DNA from: DATKQY01 sp035532475
GTDB taxonomy: Bacteria; Actinomycetota; Acidimicrobiia; Acidimicrobiales; Bog-793
Length of the DNA: 64,000 nt
Assembly: GCA_035532475.1 (NCBI GenBank)
Contig: DATKQY010000008.1
Coordinates: 60,078-124,077, forward strand
Direction of reading: 5' to 3'
A program made the position numbers and the translations under genes. Position 1 is the stretch's first letter, and every line of letters begins with the position of its first letter. Below the pieces are notes generated by a model. That model saw only the letters and a program-made list of their open reading frames with translations, was not told where the DNA came from and searched no databases. Below are positions 43,343 through 50,995 of the stretch, one piece after another.

Positions 43343-44212
43343 GTGCAGCCCGGAGTGATCTTCCCGCAGACCGAGATCGGCGCAGACCCGGGCGCCGTCA
43401 GGGCCTTCGCCCAGGCGAGCTGGGAGCTCGGCTACGTCCACCTCCTCGCGTACGACCACGTCGTCGGCGCCGACCCGGCCGTCCACCAGGGCTGGTCCGG
43501 GGCCTACGACCTGCACACGACCTTCCATGAGCCGTTCGTGCTCTTCGGCTACCTCGCCGGCGTCACGTCGCTCGAGCTCGTGACCGGGATCGTCATCCTG
43601 CCGCAGCGCCAGACGGTGCTCGTCGCCAAGCAGGCGGCCGAGGTCGACCTGCTCACCGACGGGCACTTCCGCCTCGGCGTCGGGATTGGCTGGAACGCGG
43701 TCGAGTACGAGGCGCTCGGGAAGGACTTCTCGAACCGCGGTGCGCGACTCACCGAGCAGGTCGAGCTGCTCCGCAGGCTGTGGAGCGAGGAGAGCGTCAC
43801 CTACGACGGCGACTTCGAGCACGTCACCGGCGCCGGCATCGCCCCACTACCCGTCCAGCGGCCGATCCCAGTGTGGTTCGGCGGCAGGTCGGCACCGGCC
43901 TACCGCCGGATCGGGCGTCTGGCGGACGGTTGGTTCCCGCTGATGACGCCCGGCCCCGACCTCGACGCGGCCCGGGCGATCATCGGCGAGGCCGCCGCTG
44001 CGGCGGGCCGCGACCCCCGCACCATCGGCATGCAGGGCCGGATCGCCTACGGCGCCGGCGACCTCGACGCCATCAGCCGGGAGCACGCGGCGTGGCTGTC
44101 CCTTGGCGCGAGCCACGTGAGCATCAACACGATGGGCTCGGGCTTCCAGAACGTCGACGACCACGTCGCCGCGATCGCGAGGGCCGCGACGGTGCTGGTC
44201 GGTGTCGGCTAG
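43343..44212 (+). CDS. LLM-class flavin/F420-dependent oxidoreductase
   Basis: A 289-aa TIM-barrel protein of the luciferase-like monooxygenase family: LLAYDHVVGADPAV, TGIVILPQRQTVLVAKQAAEVD, LGVGIGWNAVEYEALGKDF and VQRPIPVWFGGRSAPAYRR are the conserved blocks of F420-dependent members. GTG at 43343 is preceded by AGGAAAGGA; an in-frame ATG-like start at 43325 is possible. Reaction unknown. Confidence 0.86.
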   Translation: MQPGVIFPQTEIGADPGAVRAFAQASWELGYVHLLAYDHVVGADPAVHQGWSGAYDLHTTFHEPFVLFGYLAGVTSLELVTGIVILPQRQTVLVAKQAAEVDLLTDGHFRLGVGIGWNAVEYEALGKDFSNRGARLTEQVELLRRLWSEESVTYDGDFEHVTGAGIAPLPVQRPIPVWFGGRSAPAYRRIGRLADGWFPLMTPGPDLDAARAIIGEAAAAAGRDPRTIGMQGRIAYGAGDLDAISREHAAWLSLGASHVSINTMGSGFQNVDDHVAAIARAATVLVGVG

Positions 44213-44302
44213 CGCGCCCGCCGCCGGCCGGTCGGCACGACACGGCGGCGGAACGACCCGCCCCTCGCCCGCAGGACCGCGCGTCGAGTTGAAGGAGCCG
44301 CG

Positions 44303-45079
44303 ATGAGCGAGCCTCGGACCATCATCGAAGTCGTCCGCCGCTCGAGCGACCGGCTCTGGGCGGTCGTGGACGACCTTGACGATGCGGCGATCGCTGGACC
44401 CTCCTACTGCTCGGAGTGGAGCGTCGCCCAGGTGCTCTCCCACCTCGGCAGCGGTGCCGAGATCTTCTCGCTGTTCCTCGAGGCGGCCGCGAGCGGCAGG
44501 GAGCCGCCGGGCAGGGAGGCGTTCCCGCCGATCTGGGACTCGTGGAACGCGAAGTCCCCCGGCGCGCAGGCGACCGACGCCGAGCGGGCCGACCGCGCGC
44601 TCGTCGAGCGGCTCGAGGGACTCGACGACGGCCAGCTCGCGGCCTTGCGCGTCGCGATGTTCGGCATGGACCTCGACATCGCCGCGCTCGTCCGCATGCG
44701 GCTGTTCGAGCACACCATGCACAGCTGGGACGTCGCTGTCACCCGCGACCTCGGGGCCGAGCTCGCGCCCGATGCCGTGGACCTGCTCGTCGACGCCATC
44801 GGCGCCGCCGTCCCGCGGCTCGCGAAGCCGCTCGACCACGAGCTCCGGGTACGGGTGCGCACGAGCGGCCCCGAGCGCGACCTGCTCCTCGTCGTCGGGA
44901 GCGCCGTGTCGCTCACCGACACCGGCAGCGACGGGGCCGCCGACGCCGAGCTCGACATCCCCTCGGCGGCACTGCTCCGCCTCGTGTACGGCCGCCTCGA
45001 CCCGGAACACACCCCGGAGGCGACGAGCGCGCGCCGCGTGGACCTCGACACGCTCCGGCGCGTCTTCCCCGGCTTCTGA
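44303..45079 (+). CDS. maleylpyruvate isomerase-family (DinB-like) protein
   Basis: A 258-aa protein with the mycothiol-dependent maleylpyruvate isomerase N-terminal four-helix fold: SEWSVAQVLSHLGSGAE near residue 37 and MRLFEHTMHSWDVAV near 136, where His and Glu residues usually bind a metal. A second domain lies at about 180-255. Such proteins use mycothiol for isomerisation or transfer. ATG with GAAGGAG. With the gentisate-type dioxygenase and FAH-fold enzyme elsewhere in the window it could complete a gentisate route, but there is no operon link. Confidence 0.8.
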   Translation: MSEPRTIIEVVRRSSDRLWAVVDDLDDAAIAGPSYCSEWSVAQVLSHLGSGAEIFSLFLEAAASGREPPGREAFPPIWDSWNAKSPGAQATDAERADRALVERLEGLDDGQLAALRVAMFGMDLDIAALVRMRLFEHTMHSWDVAVTRDLGAELAPDAVDLLVDAIGAAVPRLAKPLDHELRVRVRTSGPERDLLLVVGSAVSLTDTGSDGAADAELDIPSAALLRLVYGRLDPEHTPEATSARRVDLDTLRRVFPGF

Positions 45080-45095
45080 ACGAGCCGGGGGCGCA

Positions 45096-45960
45096 CCCCC
45101 GCCGCGCCGGCGGGCGGGGCGGTCCCCGTCAGCCGCGCCGTCGCCTTGGCGCGTCGGAACGCCTCGACGATGCCCTCGTGGCGGCGCTCCACCTGTTCGA
45201 GCGTGTCGGGACGGCTCATCACGTCGAGGTCGCCGCGGGTGACCGCCTCGACGACGAGCGTGCCGACCTGCTCCGGCTCCATCCGGTCCGAGCCGACATC
45301 ACGACCCTGGAGGTCGACATCGGCGAGGTCCACATCGGCGAGGCCGCCGGCCGGTTGCGCGTGCTGCGGTTGATGTTCGTCCGGATGAACCGCGGCAGAG
45401 GGCGGTCGCGCCCACCCTCGCGCCGTCGGCCGCGAGCTCGGCCGCGAGGGCCTCCGTGAGCGCCACGACGCTGAACTTCGTGACGCGGTAGGCGCCAGCT
45501 CCGCCACGCTGACGAGCCCGGCGGCCGAGGCGCTGTTAGCCATGTGAACCCCCCCTGCGTTGCGCAGCGGGAGCGTCAGGAAGACGTGCACGCCGTGGAC
45601 GACGCCCCACAGGTACACGTCCAGCATCCACCGCCAGTCGTCCGTCGTGAGGGCCGCGATCCGGGCGAACGGGCCGACACCGGCATTGTTGCAGACAATA
45701 GCCACTTTTTCCGGACCGCTCCTCGATCGCGTCGGCTGGCGCCTGGACGCTCGAGAGGTCGCTCACGTCGGTGTGGGCCCCGACGGCGCCGAGCTCCGAC
45801 GCGCTCGCGTGGTGCGCCTCCTCCTCCACGTCGGCGAGCACCACGTGCGCGCCGGCTTCGACGAGCCGGCTGGCGATCCCCTGCCGATCCCGGACGCCCC
45901 GCGGGTCACGACTGCCACCTTGCCCGCCAGGTCCCTGAACGCGCTCGTCGCCCGTCCTCG
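45096..45960 (-). pseudogene. short-chain dehydrogenase pseudogene, multiple frameshifts
   Basis: Reading the minus strand, SDR blocks occur in order but in changing frames: DLAGKVAVVTRGASGIG, IASRLVEAGAHVVLADVEEE, VAIVCNNAGVGPFARIAALT, ANSASAAGLVSVAELAP, YRVTKFSVVALTEALAAELA (the YxxxK) and PRFIRTNINRS. At least four single-base shifts separate them; one is an extra A in a run of five near 45705. No intact start is seen. The product would have been a typical NAD(P)-dependent SDR of about 280 aa. Neighbouring genes are intact, so decay is more likely than general sequence error. Confidence 0.8.
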
Positions 45961-45990
45961 GCCGCCCTGCCGGCAGGGCGGCCGGACACG

Positions 45991-47475
45991 CTACCGAAAG
46001 GGGCCGGCCGGGGTCCCGTCCGGGACCCGCGGGGCGAGGTCGGGCGGCTCGCGAACGCCGAAGACGTCCCGCAGCGCGCTCAGCGCGGCGAGCTCCCCGC
46101 AGCGACCGTGCACGCCCGGGCCCGGTGGGGTGGAGGCGGAGCAGAGGTAGACGCCGGGCAGCGGCGTCCGGTACGGGTTCCAGCGCGGGGCCGGGCGCAG
46201 GAACGTCTGGCGCAGGTCCTGGGTCCCTGCCCCGATGTCGCCGCCGAGATAGTTCGGGTTGTAGGCCGCCATCTGGGCCGCCGTGCGCGTCGAGCGGGCG
46301 AGCACCGTGTCGCGAAAGCCCGGGGCGAAACGCTCGACCTGTGCCGCGATGGCCTCGGTCATGTCGACGTCGGAGCCGGCGGGAACGTGGCAGTAGGTCC
46401 ACAGCGTCTGGCACCCCGCCGGCGCCCGACTGGGATCGACCACGCCCGGCTGCACGACGAGCACGTAGGGAGCCTCGGCGTGGCGCCCCGCGGCCACGTC
46501 GGCCTCAGAGCAGGCGATCTCCTCGAACGTCCCGCCGAGATGGACCGTCGCCGCCCGCCGGCACGGCTCGGCCCGCCAGGGAACTGGGGCCTCCAGCGCC
46601 CAGTCGACCTTGCAGACGCCGGCGCCGTAGCGGAAGCGGCCGAGCGAGCGGCGGTAGGCGGCGGGCAGGCGGTCGCCCGCCAGCTCGAGCAGGGCACGCG
46701 GGGTGACGTCGAGCAGGACGGCCCGCGCCGGCGCCAGCTCGTCGAGCGAGCGCACCCGGCGACCCGTGACGACCTCGCCCCCCGCGGAGACGACCGCCTC
46801 GACCATCGCGCCGGTGAGGGCGGCGCTCCCGCGCGCGACCACCGGCCAGCCCACGCCGTGGGCGAGCGAGCCGAGGAACAGGCCGATCCCGCCGGTGACC
46901 GGTCGGTCGAGGCGGAGCATCGAGTGGGCGGCGACGCCCGCGAACATGGCGCGCGCCTCTTCGGTCTGGAAGCGCCGGGTGACCGAGCTCGCCGAGCGCA
47001 GCGCAACGGACCCGAACGCCGCCATCCGCAGCGGGTGCCGCGGCACGGCGCGCATCGACGACAAGACGGTGCCCGCGACGTCGTCGAGGTGGCGGGCCGT
47101 CGGACCGAAGAGGCGACGGTACGCGGCGGCGTCGGGGCCGAGATCGGCGGCGGTGTCGTCCACCGAGCCGCGGGCCGCCGCCGCGTGCCGCCCGTCGAGC
47201 GGGTGCGCGTACGCGACCTCGGGCTCGATCAGGCGGACGCCGCGCCGTTCGAGCCCGAAGCGGCGGAAGAAGCCGGAGGCCGCGACGAGCGGGTGCACAG
47301 CGGAGCAGACGTCGTGGCGGAAGCCCGGCAGCGTCAGCTCCTCGGTGCGGCAGCCCCCGCCGGGGGACTCGGCGCACTCGTACACCCTCACCCTGAGCCC
47401 CGCCGCCGCCAGCACGACCGCGGCGGCGAGGCCGTTCGGGCCGGAGCCGACGACGACGGCGTCCGCGTCGCTCAC
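45991..47475 (-). CDS. phytoene dehydrogenase-like FAD oxidoreductase
   Basis: A 494-aa flavoprotein. N-terminal dinucleotide motif AVVVGSGPNGLAAAVVLAAAG, then YECAESPGGGCRTEEL and DVCSAVHPLV, typical of the carotenoid/phytoene dehydrogenase-related oxidoreductases; the C-terminal STPPGPGVHGRCGELAA closes the FAD site. The substrate is unknown: no other carotenoid genes are nearby. GTG at 47475 overlaps the upstream gene's stop (GTGA). Last gene of the stress operon. Confidence 0.9.
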   Translation of the reverse strand: MSDADAVVVGSGPNGLAAAVVLAAAGLRVRVYECAESPGGGCRTEELTLPGFRHDVCSAVHPLVAASGFFRRFGLERRGVRLIEPEVAYAHPLDGRHAAAARGSVDDTAADLGPDAAAYRRLFGPTARHLDDVAGTVLSSMRAVPRHPLRMAAFGSVALRSASSVTRRFQTEEARAMFAGVAAHSMLRLDRPVTGGIGLFLGSLAHGVGWPVVARGSAALTGAMVEAVVSAGGEVVTGRRVRSLDELAPARAVLLDVTPRALLELAGDRLPAAYRRSLGRFRYGAGVCKVDWALEAPVPWRAEPCRRAATVHLGGTFEEIACSEADVAAGRHAEAPYVLVVQPGVVDPSRAPAGCQTLWTYCHVPAGSDVDMTEAIAAQVERFAPGFRDTVLARSTRTAAQMAAYNPNYLGGDIGAGTQDLRQTFLRPAPRWNPYRTPLPGVYLCSASTPPGPGVHGRCGELAALSALRDVFGVREPPDLAPRVPDGTPAGPFR

Positions 47476-48251
47476 CGCTCGGCGGCCCGCCGCCGGCGGC
47501 CGGCCGGCGAGCTCAGCGTCTGGCCGAGGCTGCGCGCTGCCGCGTTGTACCAGAGGTTCCGCCAGTTGCGCCACTGTCGGTGCGCGTCGACGCAGACGAT
47601 CCGGCGCTCGACCTCGGGGCGCTCGGCGCCGAGATGGCGACCGAGCGCCGTGAGCGTCTGCTGCCAGAACCGGTCCTCCTTGCGGTGGCCCCCGAGCGCC
47701 AGGGCGACCTCGTAGACCGGGTCGCTCGAGCGGAGCAGCATCTGCGCCTGCACCGTCGTGCCGTCCTCGCCGCTGTCGGCCGAGAAGGTGATCCAGCCAC
47801 CGAACATGTGGCCCTGGGGCGTCATGAAGGTGAAGGAGCGCTCATCGGCATAGAGGACCAGCACGCCGGTCGACAGCGTGCTCCCGCCGATCGACAGGTC
47901 GAGCAGGGCGACGTCGCCCGGGCTGATCCCCGTGATCGGGCCGGCGAAGCGGTTGCCCTTCGGCCAGAACTCGGCGAAATGGGCCTTCCACTCGGCGATC
48001 GCCTGCTCGGGGGCGACCGGGATGCGCGCGACCGCGTAGGTCTTCTGCCACATCTTGCCGAATCCCTGGACGGGCCCGGTCAGGCGCCGCCCGGCCACGT
48101 TCGTGCCGCGCACACCCTCGCGCGACTCGACCTCCAGCCGCTCCACCTTCGCGGCCCAGTTGGGTGCGTCGCGAGGCGCCGGCGCGACGCCGCCGGCCCC
48201 GGCGCTCCCGAGCTCGAGGGGCGCGCCGTCGGCTCCGTCGGGGTTCGTCAT
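47472..48251 (-). CDS. unrecognised 259-aa protein in the stress operon
   Basis: ATG at 48251, overlapping the STAS gene by 4 bp. Contains segments YAVARIPVAPEQAIAEWKAH, ISPGDVALLDLSIGG and PQGHMFGGWITFSADS and a strongly basic C-terminus (SSPAGRRRRAAER). The alternation of strands suggests a START/SRPBCC or DUF1990-like fold, but I cannot name a family confidently. No signal peptide or membrane segment. Tight coupling to the flavoprotein gene suggests a shared function. Confidence 0.75.
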   Translation of the reverse strand: MTNPDGADGAPLELGSAGAGGVAPAPRDAPNWAAKVERLEVESREGVRGTNVAGRRLTGPVQGFGKMWQKTYAVARIPVAPEQAIAEWKAHFAEFWPKGNRFAGPITGISPGDVALLDLSIGGSTLSTGVLVLYADERSFTFMTPQGHMFGGWITFSADSGEDGTTVQAQMLLRSSDPVYEVALALGGHRKEDRFWQQTLTALGRHLGAERPEVERRIVCVDAHRQWRNWRNLWYNAAARSLGQTLSSPAGRRRRAAER

Positions 48252-48619
48252 CGCTCGACCTCCGCAACCGGCGCGGCCGCCACGGCCGAGCGCTCGTCCT
48301 CGTAGATGGTGATCGCCTCGTCGAGCCGTGTCAGCTCGAAGATCTGGCGGTAGTGGCCGGACAGGCCGTAGGCGGCGAGGTGCTGGCGCTGGCGGTTCGC
48401 CCGGACGAGGAGCGTGACGAGCATGCCGATACCGCCGCTGTTCATGTATTCGAGCGCCGAGAAGTTCAGCACGAGCCGCCGGGCCTGTTGGCCGCCGGCG
48501 AGCTCGTAGGCCGACATCAGCACCTGCTCACAGGCGGAGGTGACCTCTCCGCTGATGTCGATGACCGCGACACCGTCGTCGACGTGCCTGACGTCCATCG
48601 CGACTACCGGAGTCTGCAT
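48248..48619 (-). CDS. STAS-domain anti-anti-sigma factor (1)
   Basis: A 123-aa STAS protein. The phosphorylation loop reads ALEYMNSGGIGML, keeping the serine that RsbW-type kinases phosphorylate (SpoIIAA Ser58 position). It would release a sigma factor when dephosphorylated. ATG start. Next to it is a second, related STAS gene, and upstream a protein with both the phosphatase and the kinase domain of the partner-switching system. Confidence 0.9.
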   Translation of the reverse strand: MQTPVVAMDVRHVDDGVAVIDISGEVTSACEQVLMSAYELAGGQQARRLVLNFSALEYMNSGGIGMLVTLLVRANRQRQHLAAYGLSGHYRQIFELTRLDEAITIYEDERSAVAAAPVAEVER

Positions 48620-48650
48620 CGCTCTCCTCCTGCTCCCGATGACCTGTACT

Positions 48651-48674
48651 CGAACTCGAACTCGAACTCGAACT
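48651..48674. repeat. hexanucleotide tandem repeat CGAACT x4
   Basis: Four perfect copies plus a partial one (ending TACT) in the 123-bp space between the two STAS genes. This lies upstream of STAS gene 1 and could vary in length. Confidence 0.9.
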
Positions 48675-48742
48675 CGGGCGCCGGCCGCGCGGCGGCGACC
48701 CGGACGGGGGGACCGACCGGGTCGCCGCCGCGCGGCGGGCGC

Positions 48743-49102
48743 TCAGCCCGTCGGCGACGCACCGCTCACCGCCGCGTCGAGGTCGGCGCAGACGTCGATG
48801 AAGTCCGACAGGCGGGTGATCTCGAAGATCTGGCGGTAGTGATCGGTCAGCCCGACCGCCGCGACCGTGCGGCCCTCGGCGCGCGCACGCGCCAGGACGC
48901 TGACGATGAGGGCGATGCCGCTCGAGTTCATGTAGCCCGTCCCCGAGAAATCGAGCACGACGCGCCGGGCGTCCGAGCCCCCGACCGCCCGCCCGTACGC
49001 GGCGTTCAGCTCGTCGGTCGCCTCGCGTGCGACGTCGCCGCGCAGCGTGAGCACCGCGGTCCCGGGGAGCCGCTCGACGCCGACCTCAAAGCGCTCTTCC
49101 AC
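48743..49102 (-). CDS. STAS-domain anti-anti-sigma factor (2)
   Basis: A 119-aa STAS protein with phosphorylation loop GTGYMNSSGIALI, retaining the serine. Shares the DHYRQIFEITRL motif with STAS 1 (GHYRQIFELTRL), indicating an old tandem duplication. GTG at 49102 is preceded by GGAGGCT and lies inside the 3' end of the phosphatase-kinase gene (17-bp overlap). Confidence 0.9.
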   Translation of the reverse strand: MEERFEVGVERLPGTAVLTLRGDVAREATDELNAAYGRAVGGSDARRVVLDFSGTGYMNSSGIALIVSVLARARAEGRTVAAVGLTDHYRQIFEITRLSDFIDVCADLDAAVSGASPTG

Positions 49103-50861
49103 CGCAGCCTCCTTCCCCGACGGGCGGCGTCCCGGGCTCGCCGGCCGCCGGCACGAGCCCGACGGTGAGCCGCACGGTGTGGCGCCGGTCGTCGCTCGAC
49201 TCCTCGACCTCGTCCACCATCTCCTTGATGAGAAACAGCCCCCAACCGCGCGGTGCCTGGCGGCCGGCGAGCTTCTCCTCGAGGTCGGGATCCTCGGGGG
49301 CGTCGCCGTTCCCGCGACCCACGCCGCGGTCGGTGACGTCGACGACGACGGCTCGCGGCTCGCGGCTGACGCGCACCTCGACTGGGAGGTCGGCGCGGTT
49401 GGCGTTGCCGTGCTCGATGGCGTTCATCGCCGCCTCGGCCACGGCCGTCTTCAGGCGCTCCACCCGGTCCGGAGACAGACCGCAGCCCTGCACCGCCTCA
49501 GCCACCCGGCGGAGCGCGATCCGCTCATTGCCCGGCTCGCTCGGCAGGCTGAACGCGTCGAGCAGCCGCGCGCCGGACCCGGCCTCCTGCGACCCTCCCC
49601 CGAGCCCGGCGCCACGCGCCGCCGTCGGCAGCGTGCACTGCAGCGTCACGAGCGTGATGTCGTCCTCCTGCTCATGGTCCTTGCCACTGAAACGATCGAG
49701 CTCGGTGAGGCAACGGTCGATCAACGACTGGCCCGCGAGCTCGCAGCCGGCCAGCTCGGCCACCCGTCCGAACCCGAACATCTCGCGCTCGGGGCTGTGC
49801 GCCTCGGCGAGGCCGTCGCTGTGCAGCAGGAGGTGGTCGCCGGGTCGCAGCACGACCGAACGCTCCTCGTAGCTCATCGAATGCATCAGCCCGAGGGGCA
49901 TGCCGGTCGCCCGCAGCTCGACGACGCCGTCGGCGGTCCGCAGGTACGGAAGGTCGTGGCCCGCGTTGGCGTAGTCGATCCGGCCCGTGCGGGGGTCGAG
50001 CACGAGCGCCATGCAGGTCACGAACATGTGCGCCGGGATGTCGCCGCAGAGCAGGTCGTTGACGCGCGCCAGGGTCGCGCCCGGCGAGAGCAGCGACGGC
50101 GCCGCTGAGCGCAGCATGGCGTGCGTGCTCGCCATGACGAGCGCCGCCGGGACGCCCTTGTCCGTGACGTCGCCGACGACGACCATCGCACGGCCGTCGG
50201 GCAGCTCGATGAAGTCGTAGAAGTCCCCGCCGACCGTCCGGGCCGGCCGGTAGAAGGCCGCCACCTGCCAGCCCGGGAGGTCCGGCAGCGACTTCGGCAG
50301 GAACTGCTGCTGGATCAGCTGGGCGACGACAAGCTCCTGCTCGATCCGCTCCCGCCTGCGTGCCTCCGCCTCCTGTTCGAGCAGGAGCTGGCCGACGCGC
50401 AGCGCCGGGGCGGCGTGGCTGCCGAGCGCGTCGAGGAGCTGGCGGTCGTCGGTCGAGTACCCCCGTTCGGACAGGCGCGAGCCGAGCGAGAGGAGCCCGA
50501 TCAGCTCGCCGGAGGCGATGAGGGGCACGACGAGCACGACACCGGCATCACGCATCGCCGAGAGTGCCGGCGACTCCAGGGCGAGCTGGTTGATGTCCAC
50601 CGCCCCCGACGACTCCTGCAGATAGGCGAGGAGTGGGTCGGTCACCAAGATCTCGAACGAGGCGACGGGCGCCTGAGCAGCGGGCCGGGCGGCTCGCGAC
50701 TCGGGGCGAGCGCCCGCCCTGCGCCGGAACCACGAGCGTGTCGCGCCCGAGCCGCTGGCACCGGCGGCCACACCGTTGGCCGGCAGATCCCGGCTCTGCG
50801 GCCAGGGTGCCAAGCGGCGGAGCCCGCCGGGACGCACCACCCCGCTCGCCTTGCTGCGCAT
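49086..50861 (-). CDS. GAF-PP2C phosphatase-RsbW-type kinase fusion
   Basis: A 591-aa protein. Residues about 70-165 resemble a GAF sensor, about 190-405 the SpoIIE/RsbU phosphatase (RTVGGDFYDFIELPDGR; VVVGDVTDKGVPAALVM; LLLHSDGLAEAHS; EQEDDITLVTL), and about 430-570 an RsbW-like HATPase (RLKTAVAEAAMNAIEHGNAN; DRGVG; GWGLFLIKEMVDEV). Phosphatase and kinase that act on opposite directions of the STAS switch are thus in one chain. ATG start. First gene of the stress operon, divergent from the SARP regulator. Confidence 0.92.
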   Translation of the reverse strand: MRSKASGVVRPGGLRRLAPWPQSRDLPANGVAAGASGSGATRSWFRRRAGARPESRAARPAAQAPVASFEILVTDPLLAYLQESSGAVDINQLALESPALSAMRDAGVVLVVPLIASGELIGLLSLGSRLSERGYSTDDRQLLDALGSHAAPALRVGQLLLEQEAEARRRERIEQELVVAQLIQQQFLPKSLPDLPGWQVAAFYRPARTVGGDFYDFIELPDGRAMVVVGDVTDKGVPAALVMASTHAMLRSAAPSLLSPGATLARVNDLLCGDIPAHMFVTCMALVLDPRTGRIDYANAGHDLPYLRTADGVVELRATGMPLGLMHSMSYEERSVVLRPGDHLLLHSDGLAEAHSPEREMFGFGRVAELAGCELAGQSLIDRCLTELDRFSGKDHEQEDDITLVTLQCTLPTAARGAGLGGGSQEAGSGARLLDAFSLPSEPGNERIALRRVAEAVQGCGLSPDRVERLKTAVAEAAMNAIEHGNANRADLPVEVRVSREPRAVVVDVTDRGVGRGNGDAPEDPDLEEKLAGRQAPRGWGLFLIKEMVDEVEESSDDRRHTVRLTVGLVPAAGEPGTPPVGEGGCGGRAL

Positions 50862-50995
50862 GTCCCGCCTCCCGCCCCTGGTCTGGCCGCCCGGGGGTCG
50901 ATCTGGCGATGATGCTACGGACGGCCCGTTCCGGGAACGTTACGGTTACGCCCGGTGAGCAACTTTTCTTCCCGCTCGCGCGCCACGGCTTCGTG

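Noticed and set aside
45544..47715. 723-codon plus-strand frame over the flavoprotein and the SDR pseudogene
   Set aside because: Antisense shadow; no motifs.
48651..48674. CRISPR or transposon end at the hexamer repeat
   Set aside because: Only 6-bp units directly joined; a simple sequence repeat.
50928..50950. GTTCCGGGAAC palindrome and twin GTTACG as a SARP-binding site, shared with 55.7-55.8 kb
   Set aside because: GTTACG is expected about twenty times by chance in both strands of the window, so the sharing means little.
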